From Pseudomonas oryzae (GTDB lineage: Bacteria; Pseudomonadota; Gammaproteobacteria; Pseudomonadales; Pseudomonadaceae): DNA of 64,000 nucleotides. The stretch is from positions 1,345,001 to 1,409,000 of the forward strand of contig NZ_LT629751.1 of assembly GCF_900104805.1 (NCBI RefSeq), given 5' to 3'. The notes beneath the pieces are model-generated. The model did no database searches. It was not told where the DNA came from and worked only from the letters and a program-made list of their open reading frames with translations. This document shows, piece by piece, positions 35,089-45,169 of this stretch. The position numbers and the translations under genes are program-made. Numbering within the stretch: position 1 is the first letter of the stretch; each line of letters opens with the position of its first letter.

Positions 35089-35178
35089 AGCTGTTCACTG
35101 CCGGGTGGTTCACGTTCGGGGGCGGACGGTAGACGGTTTCCGTCGGCCTGGCAATCGGTGCGGCCCGACGATGGCGGT

Positions 35179-36708
<1,530 letters not shown>

Positions 36709-36713
36709 TTCGG

Positions 36714-36749
36714 GTATCCAGTACCTTGAAAAGTCCGGGTAGATTGGAC
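36714..36749. promoter_or_regulatory. Two NorR enhancer sites
   Basis: GTATCCAGTAC (36714-36724) and GTAGATTGGAC (36739-36749) both fit the NorR half-site rule GT-N7-AC, with centres 25 bases apart. They lie upstream of the sigma-54 promoter at 36792. E. coli NorR uses three such sites; a third near 36779 has eight instead of seven spacer bases. Confidence 0.75.
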
Positions 36750-36791
36750 CTAGACGCCGCGCCAGGCCTTGATTGCCGTCAACCCGCACGC

Positions 36792-36807
36792 TGGCATGCG
36801 CCTTGCG
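36792..36807 (+). promoter_or_regulatory. Sigma-54 promoter of ytfE
   Basis: TGGCAT-GCGCC-TTGCG fits the -24/-12 consensus TGGCAC-N5-TTGCW with the invariant GG and GC. It ends 38 bases before the ytfE start codon. Confidence 0.8.
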
Positions 36808-36845
36808 ATGCTCCGGTCAGCCCCATAGCCGACCTGGAGACATCC

Positions 36846-37523
36846 ATGACCGACCAACTGCTCGACCACACCCTCGGCCACCTGGCCTGCGCCATCCCCG
36901 GCGCCACCCGGATATTCCATGACGTCCGCCTGGACTTCTGCTGCGGCGGGCAGAAGACCCTGCGCCAGGCCGCCCTGGAGCAAGGGCTGAACGCCGGCGA
37001 GATCGCCGAGCGGCTGCTGGCCCTCGCCCCGGACGACGCCGGCGAGGCCGACCTGCGCGCGCTGGATGATGATCAGCTGATCGCGCATATCCTGCAGCGC
37101 TTCCACGAGGTGCACCGCCAGCAGCTGCCCGAGCTGATCCGCCTGGCCGCGCGGGTCGAGCAGGTTCACGGCGAGCGGGCGGAATGCCCTGCGGGGCTCA
37201 CCGAGCTGCTGCGCGACATGCAGCAGGAGCTGGAAAGCCACATGCAGAAGGAAGAGCAGATCCTCTTCCCGATGATCGTGCGCGGCGGCGGGCGAATGGC
37301 CGGCGCGCCGATCTCGGTGATGCGCTACGAGCACGACCAGCACGGCGAAACCCTCGGGCGCCTGGCCACGCTGACCGACGACATGCAGCCGCCGCCGGAT
37401 GCCTGCAACACCTGGCGCGCCCTGTACCGCGGCCTCGACGAACTGCGCCGCGACCTGATGCAGCACATCCATCTGGAAAACAACCTGCTGTTCCCGCGGG
37501 CGCTGGGCGAGCGGGTGGGCTGA
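36846..37523 (+). CDS. ytfE: Di-iron Fe-S cluster repair protein
   Basis: A 225-residue RIC protein (YtfE/ScdA/DnrN). The N-terminal ScdA_N domain has DFCCGGQKTLRQAALE with Cys31-Cys32. The hemerythrin-like C-terminal part carries the di-iron ligands in FHEVHRQQLPEL, LESHMQKEEQILFPMI, RYEHDQHGETL and HIHLENNLLFPRA. It repairs iron-sulfur clusters damaged by nitric oxide. It is expressed from a sigma-54 promoter under the divergent norR product. Confidence 0.93.
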   Translation: MTDQLLDHTLGHLACAIPGATRIFHDVRLDFCCGGQKTLRQAALEQGLNAGEIAERLLALAPDDAGEADLRALDDDQLIAHILQRFHEVHRQQLPELIRLAARVEQVHGERAECPAGLTELLRDMQQELESHMQKEEQILFPMIVRGGGRMAGAPISVMRYEHDQHGETLGRLATLTDDMQPPPDACNTWRALYRGLDELRRDLMQHIHLENNLLFPRALGERVG

Positions 37524-37640
37524 CCCGCAACCGAACGGCGCCAGGGGTGGAGGGGGCAGGCCGGCGACGCTTCTGCCGTACTGCCGGGCCGCGTATAGTC
37601 CCGGCACCGCCACCCTTGCCGACCTACAGGACCACCTGCG

Positions 37641-38567
37641 ATGGGCCCCGTGCTTCTCCTCGACTCCCGCAACCCCGAACTGCGCGCTGCTCTGGAAGCG
37701 CTGCTGCCCGAGCAGGAGCTGGTCGAACTGACCAGCGACGCCGCAGCCGCCCAGCGCTGCAGGATATGGCTGGGCGAGCCGGACCGCGTCGTCGACCTGC
37801 TGCGTCAGGGGCTGCGCCCGCAATGGCTGCAGTCGACCTGGGCGGGCTATGCGCCGCTGCTGGCGGCAGACCTGCCGCGCGACTACCGCCTCAGCCGCGC
37901 CGTCGGCGTGTTCGGCCAGCCCATCGCCGAATACCTGCTCGCCTACATGCTGGAGCGCGAGCAGCAGCTGCGGCGTCGCCGCGACAGCCAGGTCCGGCAA
38001 GAATGGGATGCGCGCATTCCCGGCAGCCTGTACGGACGCCAGGTGCTGATCGTCGGGGCCGGCGAGATCGGCCGGGAGGTGGCACGCCTGCTCGCGCCGT
38101 TCGGCATGCGCCTGAGCGGCATCGCCCATACCCCGCGACCGCTCGAGCATTTCGAGCGGGTGGTCGGCCTCGACAGCCTGCACGAGGCGGCTGCAACGGC
38201 CGACTACATCGTCAATATCCTGCCGGATACGCCGCAGACCGATGGCATCTACGATGCGGCGTTCTTCGCGGCGCTGCAGCCGACGGCAATGTTCTTCAAT
38301 GTCGGACGCGGCAATGCGCTGGTGGACGACGCGCTGCTGCGCGCCCTGCGCGAGGGACGGCTGGCCAGCGCGGTGCTCGACGTGTTCCGCGAGGAACCGC
38401 TGCCCGCCGGCCATCCGTTCTGGAGCGCGCCCGGCCTGGTGGTGACCGGGCATATCGCCGGGCCGCTGGTGCCGGCCGCGCTCGCCCGGCTGTTCGTCGA
38501 CAACCTGGAACGCTTCCGGGCCGGCGCGGCGCTACGCGGCGAGGTCGACTTCACCAGCCGCTACTGA
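37641..38567 (+). CDS. D-2-hydroxyacid dehydrogenase
   Basis: A 308-residue NAD(P)-dependent enzyme of the D-isomer 2-hydroxyacid dehydrogenase family. The nucleotide motif is GRQVLIVGAGEIGREVARLL. Catalytic residues are Arg in NVGRGNALVDD, Glu in DVFREEPLPAGHPFW and His in VTGHIAGP. The short N-terminal domain is like GhrA-type glyoxylate/hydroxypyruvate reductases. It is alone, 117 bases after ytfE. Substrate not certain. Confidence 0.85.
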   Translation: MGPVLLLDSRNPELRAALEALLPEQELVELTSDAAAAQRCRIWLGEPDRVVDLLRQGLRPQWLQSTWAGYAPLLAADLPRDYRLSRAVGVFGQPIAEYLLAYMLEREQQLRRRRDSQVRQEWDARIPGSLYGRQVLIVGAGEIGREVARLLAPFGMRLSGIAHTPRPLEHFERVVGLDSLHEAAATADYIVNILPDTPQTDGIYDAAFFAALQPTAMFFNVGRGNALVDDALLRALREGRLASAVLDVFREEPLPAGHPFWSAPGLVVTGHIAGPLVPAALARLFVDNLERFRAGAALRGEVDFTSRY

Positions 38568-38580
38568 GCCGCGCCACAGG

Positions 38581-38796
38581 TCACAGCTTGGCGATCGACA
38601 CCTCGGTGGACTTGACGAAGGCGATCACCTCGCTGCCCACCGCCAGTTCCAGCTCCTTGACCGAACGGGTGGTGATCACCGAGGTGACGATGCCGGCGGC
38701 GGTCTGCACGTCGATTTCTGACAGCACGTCGCCCAGGACGATTTCCTTGATGGTGCCCTTGAACTGGTTGCGCACGTTGATGGCTTTGATGGTCAT
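38581..38796 (-). CDS. ssuF: Molybdopterin-binding TOBE protein SsuF
   Basis: A 71-residue single TOBE/Mop domain (MTIKAINVRNQFKGTIKEIVLGDVLSEIDVQTAAGIVTSVIT). In P. putida the ssu operon ends with such a protein, SsuF, needed for growth on organosulfonates. Here it is also the last gene of the ssu operon, 43 bases after the ssuB remnant. A general molybdate-binding role is the alternative. Confidence 0.85.
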   Translation of the reverse strand: MTIKAINVRNQFKGTIKEIVLGDVLSEIDVQTAAGIVTSVITTRSVKELELAVGSEVIAFVKSTEVSIAKL

Positions 38797-38839
38797 GGTC
38801 TTGCTCCTCGAGGGGTAGGGGTGATGCGGAATCGGTGGG

Positions 38840-39130
38840 TTACAGGGCCCAGCGCAGCTGCGTGGGCAGGGGCGATACGGGGGCGGCGGTTTCTTCCTGC
38901 GCCGGCAGGGCCAGCACGCGCTCGAGCACCCGGGCTTCCAGCGCGGCCAGTGCCGCCGAGGCGCGCGGGCGCGGGCGGGCCAGCGGAATCGGCAGGTCGA
39001 GGCCGATGCGTCCGTCCTCGATCAGGATCACCCGGTCGGCGACCGCCACCGCCTCGTTGACGTCGTGGGTCACCAGCAGCACGGTGAAGCCGTGCTGCTG
39101 CCAGAGGCGCTCGATCAGCTCATGCCGCAC
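38840..39130 (-). pseudogene. ssuB: Truncated ssuB: only the ATPase C-terminus remains
   Basis: Codes for at most 96 residues, from a GTG at 39130. The sequence [37 protein letters not shown] to [11 protein letters not shown] is the last third of SsuB, the ATPase of the aliphatic sulfonate importer (normally about 265 residues). Walker A, Q-loop, LSGGQ signature and Walker B are all missing; only the switch His remains. The sequence begins directly at the end of ssuC, overlapping it by 11 bases, so about 160 codons have been deleted cleanly. The product cannot hydrolyse ATP. Confidence 0.88.
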
Positions 39131-39911
39131 CTCCGTGCTGATAGGCCGGGTGCCAGCGCAGCCACAGGCGTTCGAGGCCGCGGGCGGCGACGTCGGCCAG
39201 CTTGCCGAGCACCGCGTAGAGCAGGATCGCCAGCACCACCACGTCGGTTTGCAGGAATTCGCGGGCGTTCATCGCCAGGTAGCCAATGCCGGCGTTGGCC
39301 GAGATGGTTTCCGCGACGATCAGCGTCAGCCACATGAAGCCGAGGGCGACGCGCACGCCGACCAGGATCGACGGCAGGGCGCCGGGCAGGATCACCTGGC
39401 GGAACAGGGCGAAGCCGGTGAGACCGTAGCTGCGCGCCATCTCCACCAGCCCGGCGTCGACGCTGCGGATGCCGTGGTAGGTGTTGAGGTAGATGGGGAA
39501 CAGGGTGCCGAGGGCGACCAGGAAGATCTTCGCGCTCTCGTTGATGCCGAACCACAGGATCACCAGCGGGATCAGCGCCAGGTGCGGCACGTTGCGGATC
39601 ATCTGCACCGAGCTGTCGAGCAGGCGTTCGCCCCAGGTCGACAGGCCGGTGACGAAGCCGAGCGCGAGGCCCAGGCCGCCGCCGATGGCGAAGCCGATAC
39701 CGGCACGCCAGCCGCTGATCGCAAGGTGCTGCCAGAGTTCGCCGCTGGTCAGCAGCAGCCAGCCGGCGATGGCCACGGCGCTGGGCGCCGGCAGGATGCG
39801 GCTGGACAGCCAGCCGCTGCTGGCGGCCAGCTGCCAGACGCCGAGCAGCAGGACCGGCAGGGCCCAGGGCGCCAGGCGCAGGAGGAGTTTTTCGGTATTG
39901 CGCGTACTCAT
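39120..39911 (-). CDS. ssuC: Aliphatic sulfonate ABC transporter permease
   Basis: A 263-residue permease with about six membrane segments. The EAA loop region is [32 protein letters not shown]. Sequence and length match Pseudomonas SsuC to its end ([12 protein letters not shown]). It should import alkanesulfonates with SsuA and an ATPase, but its own ssuB is deleted just downstream. It starts after a repeat-containing 104-base gap from ssuD. Confidence 0.9.
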   Translation of the reverse strand: MSTRNTEKLLLRLAPWALPVLLLGVWQLAASSGWLSSRILPAPSAVAIAGWLLLTSGELWQHLAISGWRAGIGFAIGGGLGLALGFVTGLSTWGERLLDSSVQMIRNVPHLALIPLVILWFGINESAKIFLVALGTLFPIYLNTYHGIRSVDAGLVEMARSYGLTGFALFRQVILPGALPSILVGVRVALGFMWLTLIVAETISANAGIGYLAMNAREFLQTDVVVLAILLYAVLGKLADVAARGLERLWLRWHPAYQHGGAA

Positions 39912-39924
39912 GATGGCAACTCGT

Positions 39925-39983
39925 GTAGGGGCGAATTCATTCGCCCTGGGTGCGTTGTGGTAGGCGAATGAATTCGCCCCTAC
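39925..39983. repeat. REP-like element: 21-bp perfect inverted repeat
   Basis: The arms at 39925-39945 and 39963-39983 are perfect reverse complements, with a 17-base loop. The arms contain GGGGCGAATTCATTCGCC. Closely similar sequences are common extragenic repeats in Pseudomonas genomes. It sits between ssuD and ssuC inside the operon and could act as an attenuator or mRNA stabiliser. Confidence 0.8.
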
Positions 39984-40015
39984 GGCGCGCCCAAGGCGAG
40001 TGGGGGTTCGCGGCC

Positions 40016-41164
40016 TCAGCTCTGCGCGGCCGCCTTGGGCAGGATGTCGCTGGAGATCATCTCGCCGAACGGGCTGACGTAGCCGCGGCTCTCGGGACGC
40101 TGCGGCTGGGCGATGTCCAGGTGCGGGAACAGCAGCTCGGCGACCCGGTAGGACTCTTCCAGGTGCGGATAGCCGGAGAACACGAAGGTGTCGATGCCGA
40201 GGTCGGCGTACTCCTTGACCCGCGCCGCCACGGTCGGGCCGTCGCCGACCAGCGCGGTGCCGGCGCCGCCGCGCACCAGACCGACCCCGGCCCACAGGTT
40301 CGGCGCCACTTCCAGCCTGTCGCGCTTGCCGCCATGCAGGGCGGCCATGCGCTGCTGGCCGACCGAGTCGAAGCGCGCCAGCGAGGCCTGCGCCCTGGCG
40401 ATGGTGTCGTCGTCGAGGTGGCTGATCAGCCGCTCGGCGGCGGCCCAGGCTTCGGCGTTGGTCTCGCGGACGATCACGTGCAGGCGGATGCCGAACTTCA
40501 CCGTGCGGCCGTGTTTGGCGGCGCGGGCGCGCACGTCGGCGATCTTCTCGGCCACCGCCTGCGGCGGCTCGCCCCAGGTCAGGTACAGGTCGACCTGCTC
40601 GGCGGCCAGTTCGTGAGCGGCCGCCGAGGAGCCGCCGAAGTACAGCGGCGGATGCGGCTGCTGGATCGGCGGGTAGAGCAGCTTGGCGCCCTTGACCTGG
40701 ATGTGCTTGCCGTCGAGATCGACGGTCTCGCCGCTCAGCACGCGTTTCCACACGCGGGTGAATTCGTCGGCGGCTTCATAGCGTTCGGCGTGGGTGAGGT
40801 GCAGGCCGTCTCCGGCCAGCTCGTCCGGATCGCCGCCGGTGACCAGGTTGAACAGCGCGCGGCCGCCCGACAGGCGGTCGAGGGTCGCCGCTTGGCGGGC
40901 GGCCACGGTCGGCGAGATGATCCCCGGGCGCAGGGCGACCAGGAACTTCAGGCGCTGGGTGGCCGGGATCAGCGAGGCGGCGACCAGCCAGGAGTCCTCG
41001 CAGGAGCGCCCGGTGGGGATCAGCACGCCGCCGTAGCCCAAGCGGTCGGCGGCCTGCGCCACCTGGGTCAGGTAGCCGTGGTCGACGGCGCGGGCGCCTT
41101 CGGCGGTGCCCAGGTAGTGGCCGTCGCCGTGGGTGGGGAGAAACCAGAAGATGTTCAGACTCAT
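40016..41164 (-). CDS. ssuD: FMNH2-dependent alkanesulfonate monooxygenase
   Basis: A 382-residue flavin monooxygenase of the bacterial luciferase fold that cleaves C-S bonds of alkanesulfonates to sulfite and an aldehyde, using FMNH2 from SsuE. It starts [19 protein letters not shown], as SsuD does, and contains [16 protein letters not shown] and [29 protein letters not shown] 41164 follows an AAGGA site. The gene lies between ssuA and ssuC in the standard Pseudomonas order. Confidence 0.94.
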   Translation of the reverse strand: MSLNIFWFLPTHGDGHYLGTAEGARAVDHGYLTQVAQAADRLGYGGVLIPTGRSCEDSWLVAASLIPATQRLKFLVALRPGIISPTVAARQAATLDRLSGGRALFNLVTGGDPDELAGDGLHLTHAERYEAADEFTRVWKRVLSGETVDLDGKHIQVKGAKLLYPPIQQPHPPLYFGGSSAAAHELAAEQVDLYLTWGEPPQAVAEKIADVRARAAKHGRTVKFGIRLHVIVRETNAEAWAAAERLISHLDDDTIARAQASLARFDSVGQQRMAALHGGKRDRLEVAPNLWAGVGLVRGGAGTALVGDGPTVAARVKEYADLGIDTFVFSGYPHLEESYRVAELLFPHLDIAQPQRPESRGYVSPFGEMISSDILPKAAAQS

Positions 41165-41262
41165 CGCAATCATCCTTCATGCGGGCGCGCGTGGGGGAGG
41201 GCTTGTCCGCGCGCGGTGATTCGGGGTGTCGAGCGGCCGCAGCGGGCCGCTCGCCGGGAACG

Positions 41263-42225
41263 TCAGTGCTGGGCGACCCTGGCTGGCGGGGTCCAGACCA
41301 CGTCCTTGATGCTCAGGCGCCTGGGGATCAGCTTCAGGTCGGCGAAGGTGTCGGCGATCTTCTGCTGGGCGGCGACCACCTCGGGCGTCAGCGGCTGGGC
41401 GCCGTAGCCCTGGCGGGCGACTGCCTTGTGGGTGATGTCGGCCGGCAGACCGATCAAGGGGGCGACCTGGGCGGTGACCTTGGCCGGATCGGCCTTGGCC
41501 TGCTCGCCGATGGCGCGGATTTCCTCGATCAGCGCGCCGACCACCTGCGGGTGCTGCTTCGCGTAGCTGCCGCTGGCCAGGTAGAACTGGTGGTTGTCGA
41601 CCAGTCCGCTGCCGTCGCGCAGGGGGCGCGCCGACAACTGCTGCTCGGCGGCGGCCTGGAAGGGGTCCCAGATCACCCAGGCATCGACGCTGCCGCGCTC
41701 GAAGGCGGCGCGGGCGTCGGCCGGCGGCAGGTATACCGGGGTGATGTCCTTGATGGACAGACCGACGTCCTCCAGGGCGCGCACCAGCAGGTAGTGCACG
41801 TTGGAGCCCTTGTTGAGGGCGACCTTCTTGCCCTTCAGCTCGGCCACGCTCTTGATGGTCGAGTCCTTGGGCACCAGGATCGCCTCGCCGGTCGGCGCCG
41901 GCGGCTCGTAGGCGACGTAGCGCAGGTCGGCACCGGCGGCCTGGGCGAACACCGGCGGGGTCTCGCCGGTCACGCCGAAGTCGACCGAGCCGACGTTGAG
42001 GCCTTCCAGCAGCTGCGGGCCGCCGGGGAACTCGGTCCACTGCACCTTGACGCCCTGTTCAGCGAGGCGCTGTTCCAGGGTGCCCTTGGCCTTGAGCAGG
42101 ACCAGGGAGCCGTACTTCTGGTAGCCGATACGCAGGGTGTGCGTGTCGTCGGCGGCGAGGGCGGCGGAAGAGATCGCGGCGGCCAGCAGGGCGACCAGTC
42201 CGCGACGCAGGTAGGTAGTGCGCAT
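41263..42225 (-). CDS. ssuA: Periplasmic aliphatic sulfonate-binding protein
   Basis: A 320-residue NMT1/SsuA-type binding protein. The signal peptide ends SAALA-ADD (about residue 24), followed by LRIGYQKYGSLVLLKAKGTLEQRL. The conserved part GSVDAWVIWDPF is present. It would bind alkanesulfonates and present them to SsuC. It is preceded by AAGGAGA and located 98 bases before ssuD. Confidence 0.92.
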   Translation of the reverse strand: MRTTYLRRGLVALLAAAISSAALAADDTHTLRIGYQKYGSLVLLKAKGTLEQRLAEQGVKVQWTEFPGGPQLLEGLNVGSVDFGVTGETPPVFAQAAGADLRYVAYEPPAPTGEAILVPKDSTIKSVAELKGKKVALNKGSNVHYLLVRALEDVGLSIKDITPVYLPPADARAAFERGSVDAWVIWDPFQAAAEQQLSARPLRDGSGLVDNHQFYLASGSYAKQHPQVVGALIEEIRAIGEQAKADPAKVTAQVAPLIGLPADITHKAVARQGYGAQPLTPEVVAAQQKIADTFADLKLIPRRLSIKDVVWTPPARVAQH

Positions 42226-42375
42226 GGCGCTCTCCTTGTATGCAAGTCGGTAGTGGTGGGTGCCTGCCGGTCCGTTGACGGACGAGTGAGGACTTTTACT
42301 GCCCCCTTCCCGTATGGGCGGGGCGGAAAAGAGAGGGGCTGCGCGGGAGCGCTCGCCCGGAGGGAAAGCGGTGGT

Positions 42376-42963
42376 TCAGACGCTCCAGCGGGCGTCGAGC
42401 AGCTGCTGTTCGAGCTGCCCTGGCTCCAGATGGCGCGGACGGCGTACCAGTGCCTGGTAGAACTGCTCCAGGGCGATTTCCAGGCGTTGCTCCAGCTCAG
42501 GAGCAAGCCACAGGCCATCGTCCTGATAGCGGGTCTGCGAGTCGTCGGCGAACACGCCCTGCAGCACTTCCTCGGCCTTCAGCGAGGCGAGTACCGGCTT
42601 GAGTGCGTAGTCCAGCGCCAGCAGGTGCGCCGGGCTGCCGGCGGTGGCCAGCGGCAGCACCACCTGGTGGGCCAGGGCACGCTCGGGCAGCAGGTCGAGC
42701 AGGGTCTTCAGCGCGCCGGAATAGGCGGCCTTGTACACCGGCGTGGCGATCAGCAGGCCGTCGGCCTGGCGCACGCGCTCGGCCAGTTCGATGACCTGCG
42801 GACTGTCGAAGCGCCCGTGGAGCAGGTCCTCGGCGGCGAAGTCGCGCACGCCGAAGCTGGCCACTTCCACGCCGCGCGCACTCAGCCAGCGCCGCGACCA
42901 GTCGAGCAGGCCGGCGGAGCGCGACTGCAGGGAAGGGCTGCCGGAAAGGGATACGACCAGCAT
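42376..42963 (-). CDS. ssuE: NAD(P)H-dependent FMN reductase
   Basis: A 195-residue flavodoxin-like reductase that supplies FMNH2 to SsuD. It starts [16 protein letters not shown] and contains [24 protein letters not shown], typical of SsuE. First of the ssu genes proper on the minus strand; a terminator separates it from the upstream peroxiredoxin gene. The ATG at 42963 has an AAGGAAAC site. Confidence 0.92.
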   Translation of the reverse strand: MLVVSLSGSPSLQSRSAGLLDWSRRWLSARGVEVASFGVRDFAAEDLLHGRFDSPQVIELAERVRQADGLLIATPVYKAAYSGALKTLLDLLPERALAHQVVLPLATAGSPAHLLALDYALKPVLASLKAEEVLQGVFADDSQTRYQDDGLWLAPELEQRLEIALEQFYQALVRRPRHLEPGQLEQQLLDARWSV

Positions 42964-42986
42964 CACTGTTTCCTTCTCGTATGAAT

Positions 42987-43018
42987 AAAAAAGGGGCCTG
43001 TTCTGCCAAGCAGACCCC
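42987..43018 (-). terminator. Terminator of lsfA
   Basis: On the minus strand GGGGTCTG and CAGGCCCC form an 8-bp stem with one G-U pair, followed by TTTTTT. It lies between lsfA and ssuE, so ssuE either has its own promoter or depends on read-through. Confidence 0.75.
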
Positions 43019-43048
43019 AAACCCCATGCGTGGCTTGAGGGTTGAAAC

Positions 43049-43687
43049 TCAGCGGTTCGGCTGCGGCGTCAGGCGCAGGTAGGGCTTCACCGCGCGGTAG
43101 CCTTTCGGGAAGCGCTGCTGGATCTCCGCCTCGTCCTTGAGTGAGGGCACGATCACCACCTCGTCGCCGTCCTGCCAGTTGGCCGGGGTGGCGACCTTGT
43201 GGTGGTCGGTCAGTTGCAGCGAGTCGATCACCCGCAGGATCTCGTGGAAGTTGCGCCCGGTGCTCGCCGGGTAGGTGATGATCAGGCGCACCTTCTTGGC
43301 CGGGTCGATGATGAACAGCGAGCGCACGGTCAGGGTGTCGTTGGCGTTCGGGTGGATCAGGTCGTAGAGGTCGGACACCTTGCGGTCGGCGTCGGCGAGG
43401 ATCGGGAAGTTGACCCGGGTGTCCTGGGTCTCCTCGATGTCCTCGATCCACTTCAGGTGCGAGTCCACCTGGTCGACCGACAGGGCGATGGCCTTGACGC
43501 CGCGCTGGGCGAATTCGTTCTTGAGCTTGGCGGTAAAGCCCAGTTCGGTGGTGCAAACCGGGGTGAAGTCGGCCGGGTGGGAGAACAGGATGCCCCAGCT
43601 GTCGCCGAGCCACTCGTGGAAACGGATGCGGCCGACGCTGGATTCCTGTTCGAAGTCGGGGGCGATGTCGCCGAGGCGGATGCTCAT
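43049..43687 (-). CDS. lsfA: 1-Cys peroxiredoxin LsfA
   Basis: A 212-residue Prx6-type peroxiredoxin with the peroxidatic Cys in [11 protein letters not shown] (about residue 45) and no resolving Cys in the usual place. LsfA of P. putida is induced by sulfate starvation and lies beside ssu genes as here. It reduces peroxides, perhaps those from the flavin monooxygenase reaction. The start MSIRLGD (43687) is preferred by alignment and the AGGAG spacing. Confidence 0.92.
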   Translation of the reverse strand: MSIRLGDIAPDFEQESSVGRIRFHEWLGDSWGILFSHPADFTPVCTTELGFTAKLKNEFAQRGVKAIALSVDQVDSHLKWIEDIEETQDTRVNFPILADADRKVSDLYDLIHPNANDTLTVRSLFIIDPAKKVRLIITYPASTGRNFHEILRVIDSLQLTDHHKVATPANWQDGDEVVIVPSLKDEAEIQQRFPKGYRAVKPYLRLTPQPNR

Positions 43688-43777
43688 GATCATGCTCCTG
43701 GATGAGGGGATGTCCTTGGGTGGAAGCCACTATGCTCAGGATCGATCAGGTTTAAAACGAATAAATTTATATTTTCT

Positions 43778-43794
43778 AATTCCTTTTGGAGATA
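43778..43794. promoter_or_regulatory. Imperfect sulfur-region palindrome near lsfA
   Basis: AATTC-N7-AGATA, an imperfect version of the TATTC-N7-GAATA element seen before sbp and the OprD porin, in the AT-rich region upstream of lsfA. Confidence 0.3.
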
Positions 43795-43854
43795 TAAGGC
43801 TGGCTGCCAGATCCGGCCTTGTTTATGCATTTCAAGACTAATCAAGTAACCAAA

Positions 43855-43889
43855 TATTCTTTTATGGAATAAATGGGCTTTTCTATAGT
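43855..43889 (+). promoter_or_regulatory. sbp promoter with TATTC-N7-GAATA palindrome
   Basis: TATTC-TTTTATG-GAATA (43855-43871) overlaps a possible -35 TTTATG (43861-43866), followed after 17 bases by TATAGT (43884-43889). The same palindrome occurs upstream of the porin at 46668. A CysB site is the likeliest reading from context. Confidence 0.55.
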
Positions 43890-43925
43890 CCTGCTTTCCT
43901 CTGTCCAGATCCCAGGGATTGCCCG

Positions 43926-44924
43926 ATGAAGCGACTGCTCACCTCTTCTCTGCTGGCCGCCAGCGTGGCGCTGGCCTCCGGCGCGGCTCAGGCCGCCAGC
44001 CTGCTCAACGTCTCCTACGACGTAATGCGCGACTTCTACAAGGAGTACAACGTCGCCTTCCAGAAACACTGGCAGGCCGAGGGCGGCAAGCCGCTGCAGA
44101 TCCAGATGTCCCACGGCGGCTCCAGCAAGCAGGCGCGCGCGGTGATCGACGGCCTGCCGGCCGATGTGATCACCATGAACATGGCCACCGACATCAACGC
44201 CCTGCATGACCACGGCCAGCTGGTGCCGCAGGACTGGGCCGCACGCCTGCCCGACCACAGCGCACCCTTCACCTCGGCCACCGTGTTCATCGTGCGCAAG
44301 GGCAACCCCAAGGGCCTCAAGGACTGGCCGGACCTGCTCAAGGACGGCGTGCAGGTGGTGGTGCCCAACCCGAAGACCTCGGGCAACGGCCGCTACACCT
44401 ACCTGTCGGCCTGGGGCTACGTGCTGAAAAACGGCGGCGACGAGGCCGCGGCGCGCGAGTTCGTCGGCAAGCTGTTCCGCCAGGCGCCGGTGCTGGATAC
44501 CGGCGGCCGCGCGGCGACCACCACCTTCATGCAGAACCAGATCGGCGACGTGCTGGTGACCTTCGAGAACGAGGCGGAGATGATCGCCCGCGAGTTCGGC
44601 CGCGGCGAGTTTGAGGTGGTCTATCCGAGCGTGTCGGTGCAGGCCGAACCGCCGGTGGCGGTGGTCGACAAGGTGGTCGACAAGAAGGGTACCCGCGCCG
44701 AGGCCGAGGCCTACCTCAAGTACCTGTGGTCCGAGGAGGGCCAGCGCATCGCCGCCGCCAACTACCTGCGCCCGCGCAACCCGGCGATCCTCGAGGAGTT
44801 CGCCGACCGCTTCCCACGGGTCGAGCTGCTCGATGCGGTCAAGACCTTCGGCGAGTGGCCGCAGATCCAGAAGACCCACTTCAACGACGGTGGGGTGTTC
44901 GACCAGGCCTACGCCGCGCAGTAA
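43926..44924 (+). CDS. sbp: Periplasmic sulfate-binding protein
   Basis: A 332-residue sulfate/thiosulfate-binding protein. The signal peptide ends AAQA-ASLLNVSYD. Sulfate-binding segments [24 protein letters not shown] and NPKTSGNGRYTYLSAWGY are conserved. It is one of two paralogues in the window (the other at 48908) and stands alone with its own promoter and terminator. It would deliver sulfate to the CysTWA importer encoded 5 kb away. Confidence 0.92.
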   Translation: MKRLLTSSLLAASVALASGAAQAASLLNVSYDVMRDFYKEYNVAFQKHWQAEGGKPLQIQMSHGGSSKQARAVIDGLPADVITMNMATDINALHDHGQLVPQDWAARLPDHSAPFTSATVFIVRKGNPKGLKDWPDLLKDGVQVVVPNPKTSGNGRYTYLSAWGYVLKNGGDEAAAREFVGKLFRQAPVLDTGGRAATTTFMQNQIGDVLVTFENEAEMIAREFGRGEFEVVYPSVSVQAEPPVAVVDKVVDKKGTRAEAEAYLKYLWSEEGQRIAAANYLRPRNPAILEEFADRFPRVELLDAVKTFGEWPQIQKTHFNDGGVFDQAYAAQ

Positions 44925-44943
44925 GCCCAGCGCGCAACTGCAA

Positions 44944-44976
44944 AGTCCGGCGGGGCAACCCGGCCGGGCTTCTTGT
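44944..44976 (+). terminator. Terminator of sbp
   Basis: AGTCCGGC and GCCGGGCT form an 8-bp stem (one G-U pair) with an 11-base loop, followed by TCTTGTC. Confidence 0.65.
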
Positions 44977-45110
44977 CGTCTGGGCAGACCGCCAGGCTGC
45001 TCGGCGGCACGCCGTGATGGCGGTTCATCCCGGCAATAGGTCGTCACTCATCCTTGACGCGCCGGATGCCGGATGCCCGATGCCTGATGCGGAGTAGCAC
45101 CGGCAAACGG

Positions 45111-45141
45111 CGAAAAGCCCGGCGGATCGTTCCGCCGGGCT
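45111..45141 (-). terminator. Terminator of the OprD-type porin
   Basis: Perfect 11-bp stem AGCCCGGCGGA/TCCGCCGGGCT with a four-base loop; on the minus strand it is followed by TTTTCG. It lies 28 bases after the porin stop. Confidence 0.8.
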
Positions 45142-45169
45142 GTGCCGGGTAACGGTTGCGGCTGCCGGC

